Origin: Roridomyces roridus
Taxonomy: Eukaryota; Basidiomycota; Agaricomycetes; Agaricales; Mycenaceae
Direction: 5' to 3'
NCBI GenBank assembly: GCA_029378245.1
Contig: JARKIF010000009.1
Location: forward strand, 1,054,001-1,118,000
Length of the DNA stretch: 64,000 nt
Shown one piece after another: positions 39,101 to 51,504 of the stretch. Under the pieces are notes generated by a model. That model was not told where the DNA came from. It made no database searches and was given only the letters and a program-made list of their open reading frames with translations. Numbering within the stretch: position 1 is the stretch's first letter; every line of letters starts with the position of its first letter. The translations under genes and the position numbers were made by a program.

Positions 39101-41941
39101 ACTCGGAAACGAGAGGCTGAAGAAGCTGCCCGTCTCGCAGAGGCTCAGAAGATCGCAGCCGAGGAAGCTGAGCGCGCACGTCTCGAGGAGCAAGAGCGCT
39201 CGCGGGTGGAGGAGGAGCGTATCGCTGAGGAGCGTCGGATTCAGGCCGAAAAGGAGGCAGAGGAAGCTGCTGCGGCTCTGCTTGCTAAGCAGAAATTCGA
39301 AGCCGCCGAACGCGAGAGGCTCGAACTTGAACGTTTGGAGGAAGAGCGCCGGGTTCAGGCGGAGCGGGAAAGGGTGGCGGCCGAAGCTGAGGCTGCTGAA
39401 GCTGCTCGTGTCAAAGCTGAGGAGGCGGAGGCTGCCAGGGTAGCCGCAGAGAAGGCTCAGCAAGAAGCTGAAGCTGAAGCCGCTCGACTCGCCGAGGAAG
39501 AGCGCCTGGCCGCTGAGGCTGAAGCCTCTCGTCTTAAAGCTGAGGAGGAAGCCCGAGTTGCAGCTGAAGCAGAGGCCGCTCGTCTCAAGGCTGAGGAGGA
39601 GGAAGCTGCGAGGGTAGCCGCGGAGAAGGAACGGATCGCGGCGGAAGAGGCTGAGAAGGCGAGGTTGGCAGAGGCGGCTGAGAAAGCCAGGTTGGAAGCC
39701 GAAGCTGAGGCTGCTCGGCTGGCCGCCGAAGAGGCAGCCCGAGTTGCAGCTGAAGCTGAAGCCGCTCGACTCGCCCAAGAGGAGGCGCAGCGGATCGCGG
39801 CGGAAGAGGCTGAGAAGGTGAGGTTGGCAGAGGAGGCTGAGAAAGCAAGATTGGAGGCCGAAGCCGAGGCTGCACGACTCGCCGCCGAGGAGGAGGCCCG
39901 ACTTGCAGCGGAGAAGGAGCGAATCGCGGCGGAAGAGGCTGAGAAGGCGAGGTTGGCGGAAGAGGCTGAGAAGGCAAGGTTGGAAGCCGAAGCTGAGGCT
40001 GCTCGACTCGCCGCCGAAGAGGAAGCCCGAGTTGCAGCTGAAGCTGAAGCCGCTCGACTCGCCCAAGAGGAGGCCCAGCGGATCGCGGCTGAAGCGGCTG
40101 AGAAGGCGAGGTTGGCAGAGGAAGCCGAGAAAGCAAGGCTGGAAGCCGAAGCAGAGGCTGCTCGTCTCAAAGCGGAGGAGGAGGCGGCCAGGGTAGCGGC
40201 TGAAGCTGAAGCTGCTCGACTTGCCGAAGAAGAGGCCCAACGCATCGCTGCCGAAGCAGAGGCTGCTCGTCTCAAAGCGGAGGAGGAGGCCCGAGTTGCA
40301 GCCGAAGCCGCTCGTCTCAAAGCTGAGGAGGAGGCCAGGGTAGCGGCTGAGGCTGAAGCCGCGCGTCTCAAAGCGGAGGAGGAAGCCAGAGCCGCAGCTG
40401 AAGCTGAAGCTGCTCGTCTCAAGGCCGAGGAAGAGGAACGCGCCAGGGTAGCAGCTGAAGAGGAGGCTGCTCGTCTCAAAGCTGAAGAAGAGGAGCGCGC
40501 TAGGGTAGCGGCTGAAGAGGAGGCCGCTCGTCTCAAGGCCGAGGAGGAAGCTGCTCGTCTCAAGGCTGAGGAAGAGGAGGCTGCTCGTCTCAAGGCTGAG
40601 GAAGAGGAGGCTGCTCGTCTCAAAGCTGAAGAAGAGGAGCGCGCTGGGGTAGCGGCTGAGGAGGAGGCCGCTCGTCTCAAGGCTGAGGAGGAGGAGCGCG
40701 CTAGGGTAGCGGCTGAGGAGGAGGCCGCTCGTCTCAAGGCTGAGGAGGAGGAGCGCGCCAGGGTAGCAGCTGAAGAGGAGGCTGCTCGTGTCAAGGCTGA
40801 GGAGGAAGCACGAGTTGCAGCAGAAGCAGAAGCCGCTCGTCTCAAAGCCGAGGAGGAGGCTGCAAGGGTAGCGGCTGAAGAGGAGGCTGCTCGTCTCAAA
40901 GCTGAGGAGGAGGAGCGCGCCAGGATAGCGGCTGAAGAGGAGGCCGCTCGTGTCAAGGCCGAGGAGGAAGCCCGAGTTGCAGCAGAGGCAGAAGCCGCTC
41001 GTCTCAAAGCCGAGGAGGAGGAGGCTGCCAGGATAGCGGCGGAGAAGGAGCGGATAGCGGCGGAAGAGGCTGAGAAGGCGAGGTTGGCAGAGGAGGCTGA
41101 GAAAGCAAGGTTGGAAGCCGAAGCCGAGGCTGCTCGGCTGGCCGCCGAAGAGGCAGCTCGAGTTGCAGCTGAAGCTGAAGCCGCTCGACTCGCTCAAGAG
41201 GAGACCCAGCGGATCGCGGCTGAAGAGGCTGAGAAAGCAAGGTTGGCAGAGGAGGCCGAGAAAGCAAGGTTGGAGGCCGAAGCAGAGGCTGCACGACTCG
41301 CGGCCGAAGCTGAAGCCGCCCGTCTCCAAGCTGAGGAGGAGGAGAGAGCCCGGGTTTTGGCAGAGGAGGCTGCGGCGAAAGCGCGGCAAGAGGCTGAAGC
41401 TGAAGCTGCTCGTCTCAAAGCCGAGGAGGAGGAGGAGGCCAGGGTAGCCGCGGAGCAGGCCGAGAAAGAGCGCCTAGCACAGCTTGCCGCCGAGCAAGAA
41501 GCTGCCGAGCAGGCCGAAGCCGCGACTGATGCAGCCGAGAAAGCCGAGGTGCGTGACTGACAATCTGAATACTTGAGCCATTCCGTCCAATGTCTCTCAG
41601 CCTACCACTGCGATGGACCCCACTGCAAATGAACACGTCGAGGCGCTGCGAGAGCCAGCAGCAGAAAATGACAAGCATGTCGATCTGCCGGCGGTGCCAG
41701 TCGTGGAAGCGAGGCCTGGATTAGATCGTGGATCTACCGTGATATCGCACCTCGAACTGACGCCCAACGATGATATTCCTGGTGGAGAGACGCCTGGTCC
41801 TCAGGTCGCTCTAGATGTTCCTGCCGAAGAGAGTGGCCCTGCCAATGGTTAGTTTTGGTTTTCATCGCTGTACAATATACTCATGATACAACAGGCAACG
41901 GTGTTCACGAGGTAGAGGACGCCAGCGACAAGGCTGAATAA
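36134..41941 (+). CDS. MSB1/Mug8-domain polarity protein with giant Ala-Glu-Arg repeat tail
   Basis: Probable Rho-pathway polarity protein. The ATG at 36134 gives MPSFLSRLFNRKPSSEE and a Pro/Ser-rich lead. The Msb1/Mug8 domain (RhoGAP-like fold) spans roughly residues 90-420, with LDWQLSLKLPGPAEESSRAL, LVAESVIGERRLSPLETFLL, GLETLGIFVPHFYSSSPSVQ, HDVAAVLRWGLRHLQLDNFG, KMLGLWLLAAPRV and FYATWERWGRVLEHLFLAKI. A second conserved part follows (EAFMDFWSDGLLDPISSNWP, VDWLVLEQQFVT), then basic/Ser-rich linkers. From 39090 to about 41560 some 820 codons are an uninterrupted repeat of AEEEARLKA-type units. Two small exons end the protein (LELTPNDDIPGGE; NGVHEVEDASDKAE), with TAA at 41939-41941. Long antisense ORFs over the repeat are composition artefacts. 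Confidence 0.85.
39090..41560 (+). repeat. coding repeat rich in Ala, Glu, Arg and Lys
   Basis: Diverged units of about 8-20 codons (EEEARVAAEAEAARLKA, EKARLAEEAEKARLEAEAEA, EEERARVAAEEEAARLKA) repeat without a break. The pattern of E/K/R spaced 3-4 residues apart predicts a very long charged alpha-helix (single alpha-helix or coiled coil). At DNA level the commonest unit is GCTCGTCTCAAGGCTGAGGA. Confidence 0.95.
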
Positions 41942-42520
41942 TTGACTCGCTCTTTTTCATCTCTATACCCTAATACCCTCAGGATCTACCGCCCATGTTT
42001 GCTTCGGGCCATACTGACGCAATATTCCTTCATTTACTTACATACAATCTTGGTCTACGATACCCACTCAAGGAAGGACATAGCATTACATCCATGTCTT
42101 TTGCTGCACACATTCATTCCACATTCTAGTCACTATTTTGTCTCGAAGGATATTGATCATCTATAGCGGCACAAGCTCTGAGCGCGGCGTTGTGTGGGCA
42201 ACTCGCTCGGATCATTTTGGAATTACTTACGGCTGATGTCCACAGCGTCACCGAGGAGAGGCATCACTGGTATCTGCGGATTCGAAGTGGATCACCACAA
42301 GCAACGATTCTGATCGATTCATCATGATCGAACAATCAGCAAATACGAGACTATCCTGCGCGAGGCACGAGCGTAGGGTCAGCGGAAGATCAGCTAGTTA
42401 GTGAGAGCGGGCATGTACCTCCTCGTTTTCTTGCTGAGTTCGGAGGATCATTGTTTGCCGAGGATGCCGTGATCAGACTCGGTCTGATCCCGACCATCCT
42501 TTTCCTTCCAAACATCATCC
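41942..42520. other. intergenic region, nothing recognised
   Basis: These 579 bp lie between two plus-strand genes and hold the MSB1-like 3' end and the promoter of the next gene. I see no real reading frame, repeat or RNA gene. Confidence 0.5.
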
Positions 42521-43335
42521 ATGAACTCTCTTGCACTCCGACGGTCCAGGCGGTTAGCACTCGCGGGTGTCGGGTTATATGCGCTGCTTCCCCGGATACA
42601 TTCGGACAGCGCCAGCGACGTCGTCGACGTAGACACCGGCATAGCTTTCCCGCGAAGCGTCCGGGTTCCAAGCCAATTCAAGTCGACGCCGCTCGAATTA
42701 GTCGGCGTTGGGGTGAGGACAGTTTCGTTTCTCGGGATTCACGTATACTCTATCGCCTTCTACGCCGACCTTTCGTCTCCATCGCTGGCAATTCCCCTCA
42801 GTATGTCGCCCGACGACAAGATTGAGCAGATTGTTCGCAATTCTGCATGTCTGCTCCGAATCGTGCCCACTCGAAGTACCTCCTATACTCATTTGGTTCG
42901 TATTTTGGCGTCCGTGCCCATAATCAGACTGTCCTTATCTCTTTCAAGTAGCGCGACGCGTTTCTACGTGCATTACAAGGAAGACTTGCCTTGGGCCAGA
43001 AAAATGGGACTCTTTCGCAAGAGGATGCACTGGCTGTCGCGGCTCCGATGCGATCCCTCAAAACTGTGTTTCCCAACAGCCCTCTTGCCAAACACGCATC
43101 GCTGGACCTATACGTCCCCGCGCCTGTCCCCGGTCAGCCGCGCCCCCTCATCTTCCGCGACCTTGGGGCGGTTCAAAATAGCTGGGTTGCAACCGAGCTG
43201 CTGTTATACTATTTTGCAGGGAACGGTGCGAGCCCCGCGGTTTGTCTGGTCATTGCTTCTCCTTGAGTGAAGAATAACATGTTCATGCAGCTCAAGAAGT
43301 CAACTGTTGCGCGACTAGAGACGTTCGAGGCTTGA
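42521..43335 (+). CDS. AIM18/AIM46-like mitochondrial chalcone-isomerase fold protein
   Basis: Member of the fungal altered-inheritance-of-mitochondria 18/46 family. It has a chalcone isomerase fold but is not expected to make flavonoids; in other fungi it is mitochondrial and linked to haem binding or lipid traits. The ATG at 42521 gives MNSLALRRSRRLALAGVGLY, a plausible mitochondrial presequence with hydrophobic segment. The CHI domain follows: PLELVGVGVRTVSFLGIHVY, SIAFYADLSS, IVRNSACLLRIVPTRSTSYT, HASLDLYVPAPVPGQPRPLI, FRDLGAVQNSWVATELLLYY and FAGNGASPA. A final exon adds LKKSTVARLETFEA, with TGA at 43333-43335. Introns fall near 42895-42955 and after 43225. Confidence 0.85.
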
Positions 43336-43692
43336 GCCGATGTCTCAGCCACCGAGAGGGCATTTTCCATGTCTGGGTTGACTAGATATTACTGGAACTG
43401 TATTGAGGAATAATATTGCTGCTAGAGAAGGCTGCAAGTCGGGATCAAAATTACGGATCAGTGATGCGCTCTCTGTGCTCTGTCTTTCGCTGCAACCTGT
43501 ACGCGTCCGCGTCGACGTCTCTCTCGCTCCCACACATAAGCTATTGCTTATCTCCCGCTCAAAGGGGTTGCAATCCGTCTGGGCAACTTTCGGAACAAAC
43601 ATCGGAGGTGACGCGTCGGTCGACTTGAACGCGCAATCCCTCAAGTAAGCAGAGGAAACCCAACTCTCCCTTTCACCAACCCTTCACCAGCC
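43336..43692. other. intergenic region, nothing recognised
   Basis: These 357 bp are the 3' end of the AIM18-like gene plus the BLM10 promoter. A short open frame at 43403-43648 has no family resemblance. Confidence 0.45.
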
Positions 43693-46600
43693 ATGGATGT
43701 CGACGAAATAGAACTCGACATTGAAGATTCGGACCAGGCGTCGATGCAGTCATACTTCGACTCTGTGCCTTACGCCTGCGAGGCTCCCGACGAGGTGCTC
43801 GCGAAACTGGAGCAGATTATCGCAAAGATGCACGTGTGCATAGCGGCCAAGAACTGGCACGTCCTGTCCACTTGGGACGGACTTTTGGAGTGTTGGTTAT
43901 TAGCTGCCAAAGGATATCCGCTCTCCAAACCGATCCGCGCAAAGCTGACGCGGCTCTATTATGAGCTTATCCTTCTGCCTGGTATCGACCCTCGCACATG
44001 CCGCAATTGGGTACATATGTTTAATCGCGTGTTGGGCAACAAGCCTGGCCGCCGCAAACTCGAGCCTAGTGATCTTACACTAGACTGGAAACCTCTCTGG
44101 CGACTCCTCAAAAAGGAACTCTGGCCATCGACTCGCAAACGCAGCAGCGATCTTGGGTACGCCGTCGCTACAGCGCCAGGATTTATCACTTACTCTTCTC
44201 CAGCTCCCGTAATATGCTCAATTTGCTGCTATTCACCGCAGAACACGCCAGACCGTATTATCCTGCCAATGAAATCCCCGAAATGCTAGCCACCTTTTTA
44301 CCGCTGGTTACCAGATCGGTATGCTTCTTTTAAATTTGTTCTATCCCGTGTACTCACCCCAATACAAGACGATGGTCGGAATGTTTCCCGTCCTAACCTC
44401 TTTTCTTCCCCAACATTCGCATGTCCATCTTTATCTGCCGACATTGCTCGCTTTGTCCAGGTACGGACGGTCCTCAGTCGTTATCCACGCTTACACTGTA
44501 TTCTCAGGGCGAACAACTCAACGATCGTCGATGAGCGTGTGCTGGAGCTTGCGGGCGACCTGTCCGAGGAACACGTCGCTGGTTTGGCCGGTCCTGCGGG
44601 CTCCGAGGGTGCCAAGTGGAAGGAAATCGGCATCTGGTCCGAGGCTGACTGGAACTTGCTGGTTGGGAAGGGCTTGACATCAATGGGTTGGGTCCCCTTC
44701 ATATCACCGCACGTGCCTTACTTATGTTTTCCCAGATGTCCCAGTGGGAACGAATCGAGTATGTGAAACTACCTCTGCATTTCAGCCCTCCTAACATCTC
44801 CTGCAGAACGCTTCTACGACCGCGTCTCATGCCGACAACCAGTCGAAATGGGCTACGAGGATCAAGAAGACGATCAGCCGGCAACGTCAGCTGTTTTCCC
44901 TGCTCCTGAGTTTAATTGACGACCTCGTCAGAATCCCTTGCCAAGATACTTGTTTATTCCATGTCGGTAGATTCGCCTGTTCGTGACAGTGCCACGGCCA
45001 CGCCTCCCACCAGAGACGGCAAGATTCTGCAGCCAACCGGATACCTTGCCGGTTCAAAGGCGTTAGATACCCTCGACCGCCTGATTACCAGCACTGAATC
45101 ATTCTTTCACCCATCCAATTCTGGGCCGTATACCATAGCTGTATGATCTTTCTCTCTCTCGATATTCATGTTGCCAATGACAACTCTGCAGCTGACGTCG
45201 TTCCTCCAATATCTCTCTGCCGTACGTTTTAATCTGGATGTTCATTCTTGGTACTGAGGCATATTCCAGTTTTTCTGTCAGCGGATACGTGAGGAGGAAC
45301 AAGAATCCTGTGTGACACCCGCTGTATGTCGATCTTCTCCTCATTTATTATCTTACTCAGGCGCTATCCAGGCCCAGCGGTTGACCCCTTCCATCCGACG
45401 TGCATTCGTGGCTATTTTGCGTACTCCTGCCTTGCTCGCCATGTTCTCCAAGGACCCCCTATCCATGGGTTGTGCTCAAGCCACACTACGAGTACTATCA
45501 ATGCTCGAGCCCAGCCTCATAATGCCCGAGCTTCTGGACCGAGCGTACGGTGGACTGGAAGTCGTCAACGAGACGCACCGCACCACTGCCGTGCTAACAA
45601 TGCTCAATGCCATCTCGCGCACCTTGGTAACAGAAAAAATATGGTTTGGTGGACAGAAACATCTCGTTCCGTTGCTCGAGTTGACTGTTCCGGGCATCGA
45701 CCTCAACGATCCAGTCAAGACCAGCTGCGCCACGACATTCATTGTGGCCGTCGTTCAGCATATACGGATCGGAGATTTGTCAACTCATATGTCGGGCCTG
45801 CCTGCGTTCGACGAAATGATGGACGTGGATCAGAGCGACACCACTCCCTTTCCAACTGGCACGGAACTCGGTGATACTCCAGTACTGAGCAAGGAAGAAG
45901 AGCGCGCACTAGTGCGCGACAGCACCGCTGGCTTTGCCGGTGCGTTTCAATTTATTTTCACGAGTGCAATGGCTAAGATTTGTTCAGATTGGGTTACTTC
46001 TCTCTTCAGGCGTGTACTGGCGCTGTATGAAAATTTACCCGAGGAGGGCGGACGTCGGAATACTACCGGTGGGAAGCAGGAAGAAAGCGTGCTTTCATCT
46101 GTAAAATCGATGATTGACATCGTGTGCCTTCATCTCTCGGACTCCCTGTTCGACCTTGTGCTTCGACTTGTGTACGAGTACGGCACAACCAACGCCAAAT
46201 CCAACTCGGTCAGGGCCTTTGGCCAGCTTGTCGGCTGTTTGGCCCGGGTGCGTCCCGAGGAAACGCTTGCCAAATTCCTGCCTTTCTGCATCGCCCAAGT
46301 AGAAGAAGAGTTGAAGCATGGAGCGTCAAGCGTTCGGACGACCTCGCAGAATGCCGCAGTGCCTTCGGACACGACGCTGCATTGGAGTGAGCTTTCCCTT
46401 TTTGTTCTCCCATGTTTGGCTGTTTACGTTATTTGCAGATATCGCCATTCTCCGTGGATGCTTGGGCTATGGTGGCGATGGCGTGCTCAAGTATCGCGAG
46501 CAAGTTCTTGGTCTCCTCTCGCTCCTCGTTGACAAGACCAAGGGCGAGCGGGGCTATAGTGGAACCGGGAGACTGCTTGGCCGCATTCTTCACAATGTCG

Positions 46601-49600
46601 CCGGGACTTATCCGCTCAATTCGCGTTTTGGTGAGTCCCTTCGGAATGAGAACTACTTGAAGCTCATCTTTGGCAAAGTAAACCACAGTGAATGGGTGGA
46701 CCCAGGTTTGTCCTACTTTGATCATCTGATCTTGCTTTGATCCGGCGATGCACAGCTTTTGAGAAGGATCATAATGCACAGTGGGGTCGATTTTACGAAG
46801 CGAAAGATGTCGTTGTCGAATGGCATGGTCAGATAACATAGGTTGCGGTCACTACCGTATGCTGATCGTCTATTTCCAGTTCCTTCCGCAGACGAGCTCG
46901 AATTCGTTATGGACATTCTCGATCGGATTGGGAAACCAGCGTTGGACAAGGTTGAGGAACTCTTGAGCAAGACATCGGACTGGGATGCTGCTGACCGCAA
47001 TGATTTCTGTCGATACTTGAATGCTTGTCGGTCAATCTGGTGTGTCTATCTGTCGCATCGCGGCTTTTTGATCTAAATGCAGCGATCCAGGTCCGGTCTC
47101 CCGACCATTTACCAGGAACAACGGAAAGATGTCGTGGAACCCATGATCAGGGAAGATGTAGAGATTCCTGCCCTAATTGTGCAACATCTCCATGTCGAAG
47201 CAGGATTCGCTCTGAAAGACCCCTCTGATCCTCGGTATCAGAAAGTCGTTGCCCATCGGCTACGCTTCGGCGATGTTCTGCAGCGGGCTGCATCTGCGCT
47301 GCGTCAGAACACAGGCGGCGAAGACCACATCGATGCTGTAATGGGCGTCGCAAGGTCGATAGATGTATATTTGCTCAGTTATGCCATGGCGCGTAACACG
47401 ATAGACGGTTTGCACAAGAATTATATGCAAGCACGAGAGTAAGTCATTCGCTCCTTCTTGTCAATTGGCTCTCAACTCTATTCAGTACGAATCGGATATG
47501 GTCGCAGCAGAAGGACAACTCGCGGCTTGTTTTCGTCAAGGTGAAGCTTCTTGTACCTCTAGTGCATCTACTTCAATAAATGGAAATTAATAAATGGAAA
47601 TTCCACAGCGGGCTCAGCTGTTCCACTGCAATCGTTTCTACATGCACAGTCTCTACCGAGAAAGGAGCGCCCTCGATGACAAGCTCATCACGGAACTTGT
47701 CCAACTTTCGCTGTCGCCGTACACGAAACTGCGAAAGTACGCAAATTGTAATTTTTTACATCAGATAACTGATCTCCTTCAAGACAAGCGCAAAGCGTCT
47801 TTCACAATGTCTCGGGGGTGAGCACAATCGTCTCTGTCCCTGCTTTCCCTGATCAGCCTGCCAGTACTATTTGAGGTCAACTCGATACGCTCTCCCAATT
47901 TTATTCCAGGCGGTGAGCAAGGGCAACGACCCGGATCGGATGAAAGGCGCGCTGTATATTTTGGGAAACAAGGGAATCAGTACGACTGTCTTTTACTTGC
48001 ATTCACGCCGCTAACTGGGACTCTAGTCGCGTATACGCTTGCCGGTATGTCGGCCTGGTCATTACGATCGATCATGGACCTAAATATTCCAGATCTACTG
48101 TACCAGGAGCAGTTGTTTGTGTCCTTGTTAGAATGTCAGCATGAGGAGAAGGTCGGTGGCACACTGGTTTCTCGATTATCGTGCTTACTGTTATCAGCCT
48201 TCCATACAAAAACTGGTCAACACAGTCGCGTCCGATTGCGCTGGACACATACGGCAAGAATGGGCGCATACTGAAGCGTACTCTCTGGATACCACGCGCT
48301 TGAATGAAGCACTTGTAGATTTAGAACGGGAATTCCCTTCTCTCGTCGTAGACCAGAAGCTCGTCGACGAAGCATCGGCCAAGACTCTTGTCCGTACAGC
48401 TCGACGCAGCGAGAGATATGATATCATGGCAAGTTTCTCATTTTCCCGCTGCGACTTGTCTAATGCCTGCTTTCAGATGGCCTCGATTTTGGAAATCGGA
48501 TCGCGTCCGAATACGCATGTACGACACTGTCCTCCACCAGCGTACCTTGCTGATAGTCTTTGGTTCCAGTGGAGATATGTCCAAATAGCCTCACGATTCC
48601 TTTCCGCTTTGCTTCGCCGCGAGGTACCTTCAGTTGCCGGTGTTGCTCAATTTTTTCTCCGAAACTCGATTAGCCCGCAGCCGACGATCCGAGTAATTGC
48701 TCAGCAGTATGTTTTTGCCCGCGTTCCTTCCCCGATTCGCTCACTATTTCAGAGCGATCACCAAATTGACCACGTTCATCAAAATGAGAACGTATGCCAA
48801 GTCAGCGGAAGAACTCTGGCTGGATGAGTGGTACAATCCTCTGGCCAAAGCTGTCCCCGTCGAGGACGGCCCGGCTTTCCTCAAAGGCTTAGAGGATACA
48901 GAACGGTACGACGAGCTCATTGATCAAAGCTGCTTACTAACCATCACCAGCGTTGTCTATATCGACAAATTGAACACGGGATTCCTTCTCTGGGCCTCGT
49001 CTGTCAAGGGTTATGATGTCCCTGAGGGCCCAATCTCATGGGAATCCGATTCGGAACCTACTCTACAGGCTATGCGCGAATTGCTGTCAAAGGACGGGTA
49101 TGTTGCCAAGCTTGCCTCACTTTGGAGCCAAGAAACTGGCAAAAGCGGCAACATCGATTTGAGAGCCGAAAACGTTTGTTTCATCAAAACTCTCGGTGCG
49201 TTTCCCTTTCCTCTTGACTCTTTTGCCTGATTTCTTCCAGCCAAAATGTTTGAACATGAAATCTTGGAGGAGATCTTGACAACAATTGATCCGTTGTTAT
49301 CTGATTCTGATAAATTCAAGCAACGCGCTGGAGGTGTGTTGGTCCCGTTTCTGCTGCTTTCCTGTACTCAGCCTTGTAGCGGAATTCCTATCCGGACTTT
49401 GGCGAGGTAATACATCTTATCCACAAGTGCCCAGTTGTCCACAACTTTTCCAGGATCCAAACATTGGCCGAAACCGTTATCAGAGCGACTTTGGACATGG
49501 AGTATCTCGCAGTTGGACGCGGTCTTCCTACAGCTCAAGCCTGATACGTTCACGTTGTGGCAGAGCGTCGTTTCTGTTAGCCCAGACCCACCCGCGTCTT

Positions 49601-51504
49601 CATTCAATTGATGTTTTTTGCAGGCTCAACTGCAAGACCGTGATCCCCGCCGGAATCGGCCATTGCTCGCTTGGATTACGGCACTACCCCTGGATCTGAA
49701 CGGAGACTCCGCTTTCGAGAGTGAGTTCAACGAGTACGCTCGTGTTCTGATCCTTATATTTTCGTAGTGAGCAAGTCTTTGTATTTGTTTGGACTCGTGC
49801 TCGACTGCCTTGGAATTCGCTTCCCATCCAAGGACAAAACGGCGAAAATGATGTTTGACAATGCCAACAATGGTTACAATGAGGTACGTTTCAAAACCTC
49901 TTTGAACTTGCTCCGTTCACACCAGTCCAGATCCGGGCGCACATATCAGCGTACATCCATGTCATCATGAGGGACCAATGGCAACCGACTTTTGCATCCT
50001 TGGAAGCACTACTTTCCGCATGCGAGAGCTCCAAGGATCCCTTCAAACTGAAGTTTGCTTTCCAATCGCCCTTGTATATCTTGGTCTGATAATTTGGCCA
50101 GTGTTGCCAAGTACGGCGAGCATGTCAACGAAATCACGAGCAGGCTACCAAGTCTGAAGGAGGAGCGACTTCCGCCTCCTCGCGTGAGCCAGTCCGAGGT
50201 ATGCCAGGGTCTTCATTGAGTCTGTGCGGTACTGATCAGGATTTAGTATGACAAAATTGGGTTGACTTGTATGTTTGCATTTCTACTGAGGGGATATAAA
50301 CAAACTTTCGACAGTGCTACAATGGATCTGGATATCTGCGTACAGCTCCCACGCTGCGTTGGTATTCCCTTATGCTGTCCCCATGATGTCCGTACATTCC
50401 ACCAGTCATCTTGTCCTACTTCTTATCGCAGCACAGGCCAGAGATCCTCCGCATGTCAGAACTCAACGACAGCTCGGACTTGCAGGTGTACAGCTCCGCC
50501 GTCCTATATGTGCTATCTGCAGTGCAAGTCCCCGATATATACGTTGGAGAAATTTTGATGGTTTGTCTCATTGCTCGATTCCTCGCACAGTGTCTGACCC
50601 GTGAACCGCAGAACTTTGTTAACGCCATCAAGTCATCAACTGTATCGCAGTTTTTCTTTTCAGGTTGTTCATGTTACTGACCATTATTTAGTCGTGGCGT
50701 ATCAGGCTTCATGCCCTGCCCGCCCTCGTCGTGTTCTTTTACCGTAACCTCTTGTCGATATCGACCAGTGGCGTGACCACGGTGATGGACCTCTTGCTAG
50801 ATTGCCTTGCAGATGAGAATGTAGAGGTGAGGGCGATGAGTGCCCGGGCGTTGTCCGGAGTCGTCAGATGCTCGCAGCGGGGGAGCATCGTTCCACTCAA
50901 GGTACGCAAATTAACCTCGGCGGTCCATTCTCGCTCATCTTCCATTCCCAGAACCGCTTCCTTGCCTTGGCCCGAAAGACGGTGCTACCTGAGCGACGGG
51001 ACCCCGCGTACGCGGACTCACTGCGGTCGCTGCACTCGGCCATCCTGGGGTTATGCGCGCTGATAGAAAGTTTCCCTTACTCTGTCGAGCCGTGGATGCC
51101 TGCCCTCACCGACGGTAGATGGTTTTATCATCGGTATCAAGCGTTGACTGAAAGCAAAATGTGCCCAGTTCTGGCTGCTCACGCCTCGGATCCACCACCT
51201 ATCTCCACCACGATCCGAAACTGTGCTTCCGAGTTCAAAAAGGTACATTCGAGAAATTTCAAGGGGGCTACTGACTCACAGGCGACTTCTTGCATTCCAG
51301 ACTCATCAAGTACGTATCATTCCGTCTGTTGATCGTTGCGCAGGGAATTGACCCGGGCTGCAGGACACTTGGCATAAAGACCAGCTGCTATTCGACGAAG
51401 AACAGCTTCAGAGTCTGTCCACGATGCTCGTTGGAACATCCTACTGTAAGCTTTTTGCTTTTATGAAAGAAGTTTTGCTAATTCCGATCCATCCAGATGC
51501 TTGA
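43693..51504 (+). CDS. BLM10: proteasome activator BLM10/PA200
   Basis: Very large HEAT-repeat protein that caps the 20S proteasome and opens its gate without ATP. The ATG at 43693 gives MDVDEIELDIEDSDQASMQS, then LEPSDLTLDWKPLWRLLKKE, a signature of the family's N-terminus. Downstream blocks include QAQRLTPSIRRAFVAILRTP, GGLEVVNETHRTTAVLTMLN, LVPLLELTVPGIDLNDPVKT, GERGYSGTGRLLGRILHNVA, ALDKVEELLSKTSDWDAADR and GYVAKLASLWSQETGKSGNI. More than twenty short introns interrupt it. The last intron (51446-51496) leaves an 8-nt final exon, so the protein ends GTSYYA with TGA at 51502-51504. This Y-Y-A is the HbYX motif that docks in the 20S alpha ring. The spliced size of roughly 1900-2000 residues is normal. 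The joins I checked are in frame. Confidence 0.9.
47575..47602 (+). repeat. 14-bp tandem repeat in a BLM10 intron
   Basis: AATAAATGGAAATT occurs twice head to tail just before the acceptor TTCCACAG of a BLM10 intron (donor GTGAAG after GTCAAG). It does not touch coding sequence. Confidence 0.9.

Noticed and set aside
39098..41389. Antisense open frames of 763 and 516 codons over the MSB1-like repeat
   Set aside because: They mirror the GCT/GAG/CTC repeat codons, encode low-complexity Ser/Leu- or Ala/Ser-rich chains, and resemble no family. The plus-strand frame continues a recognised protein.
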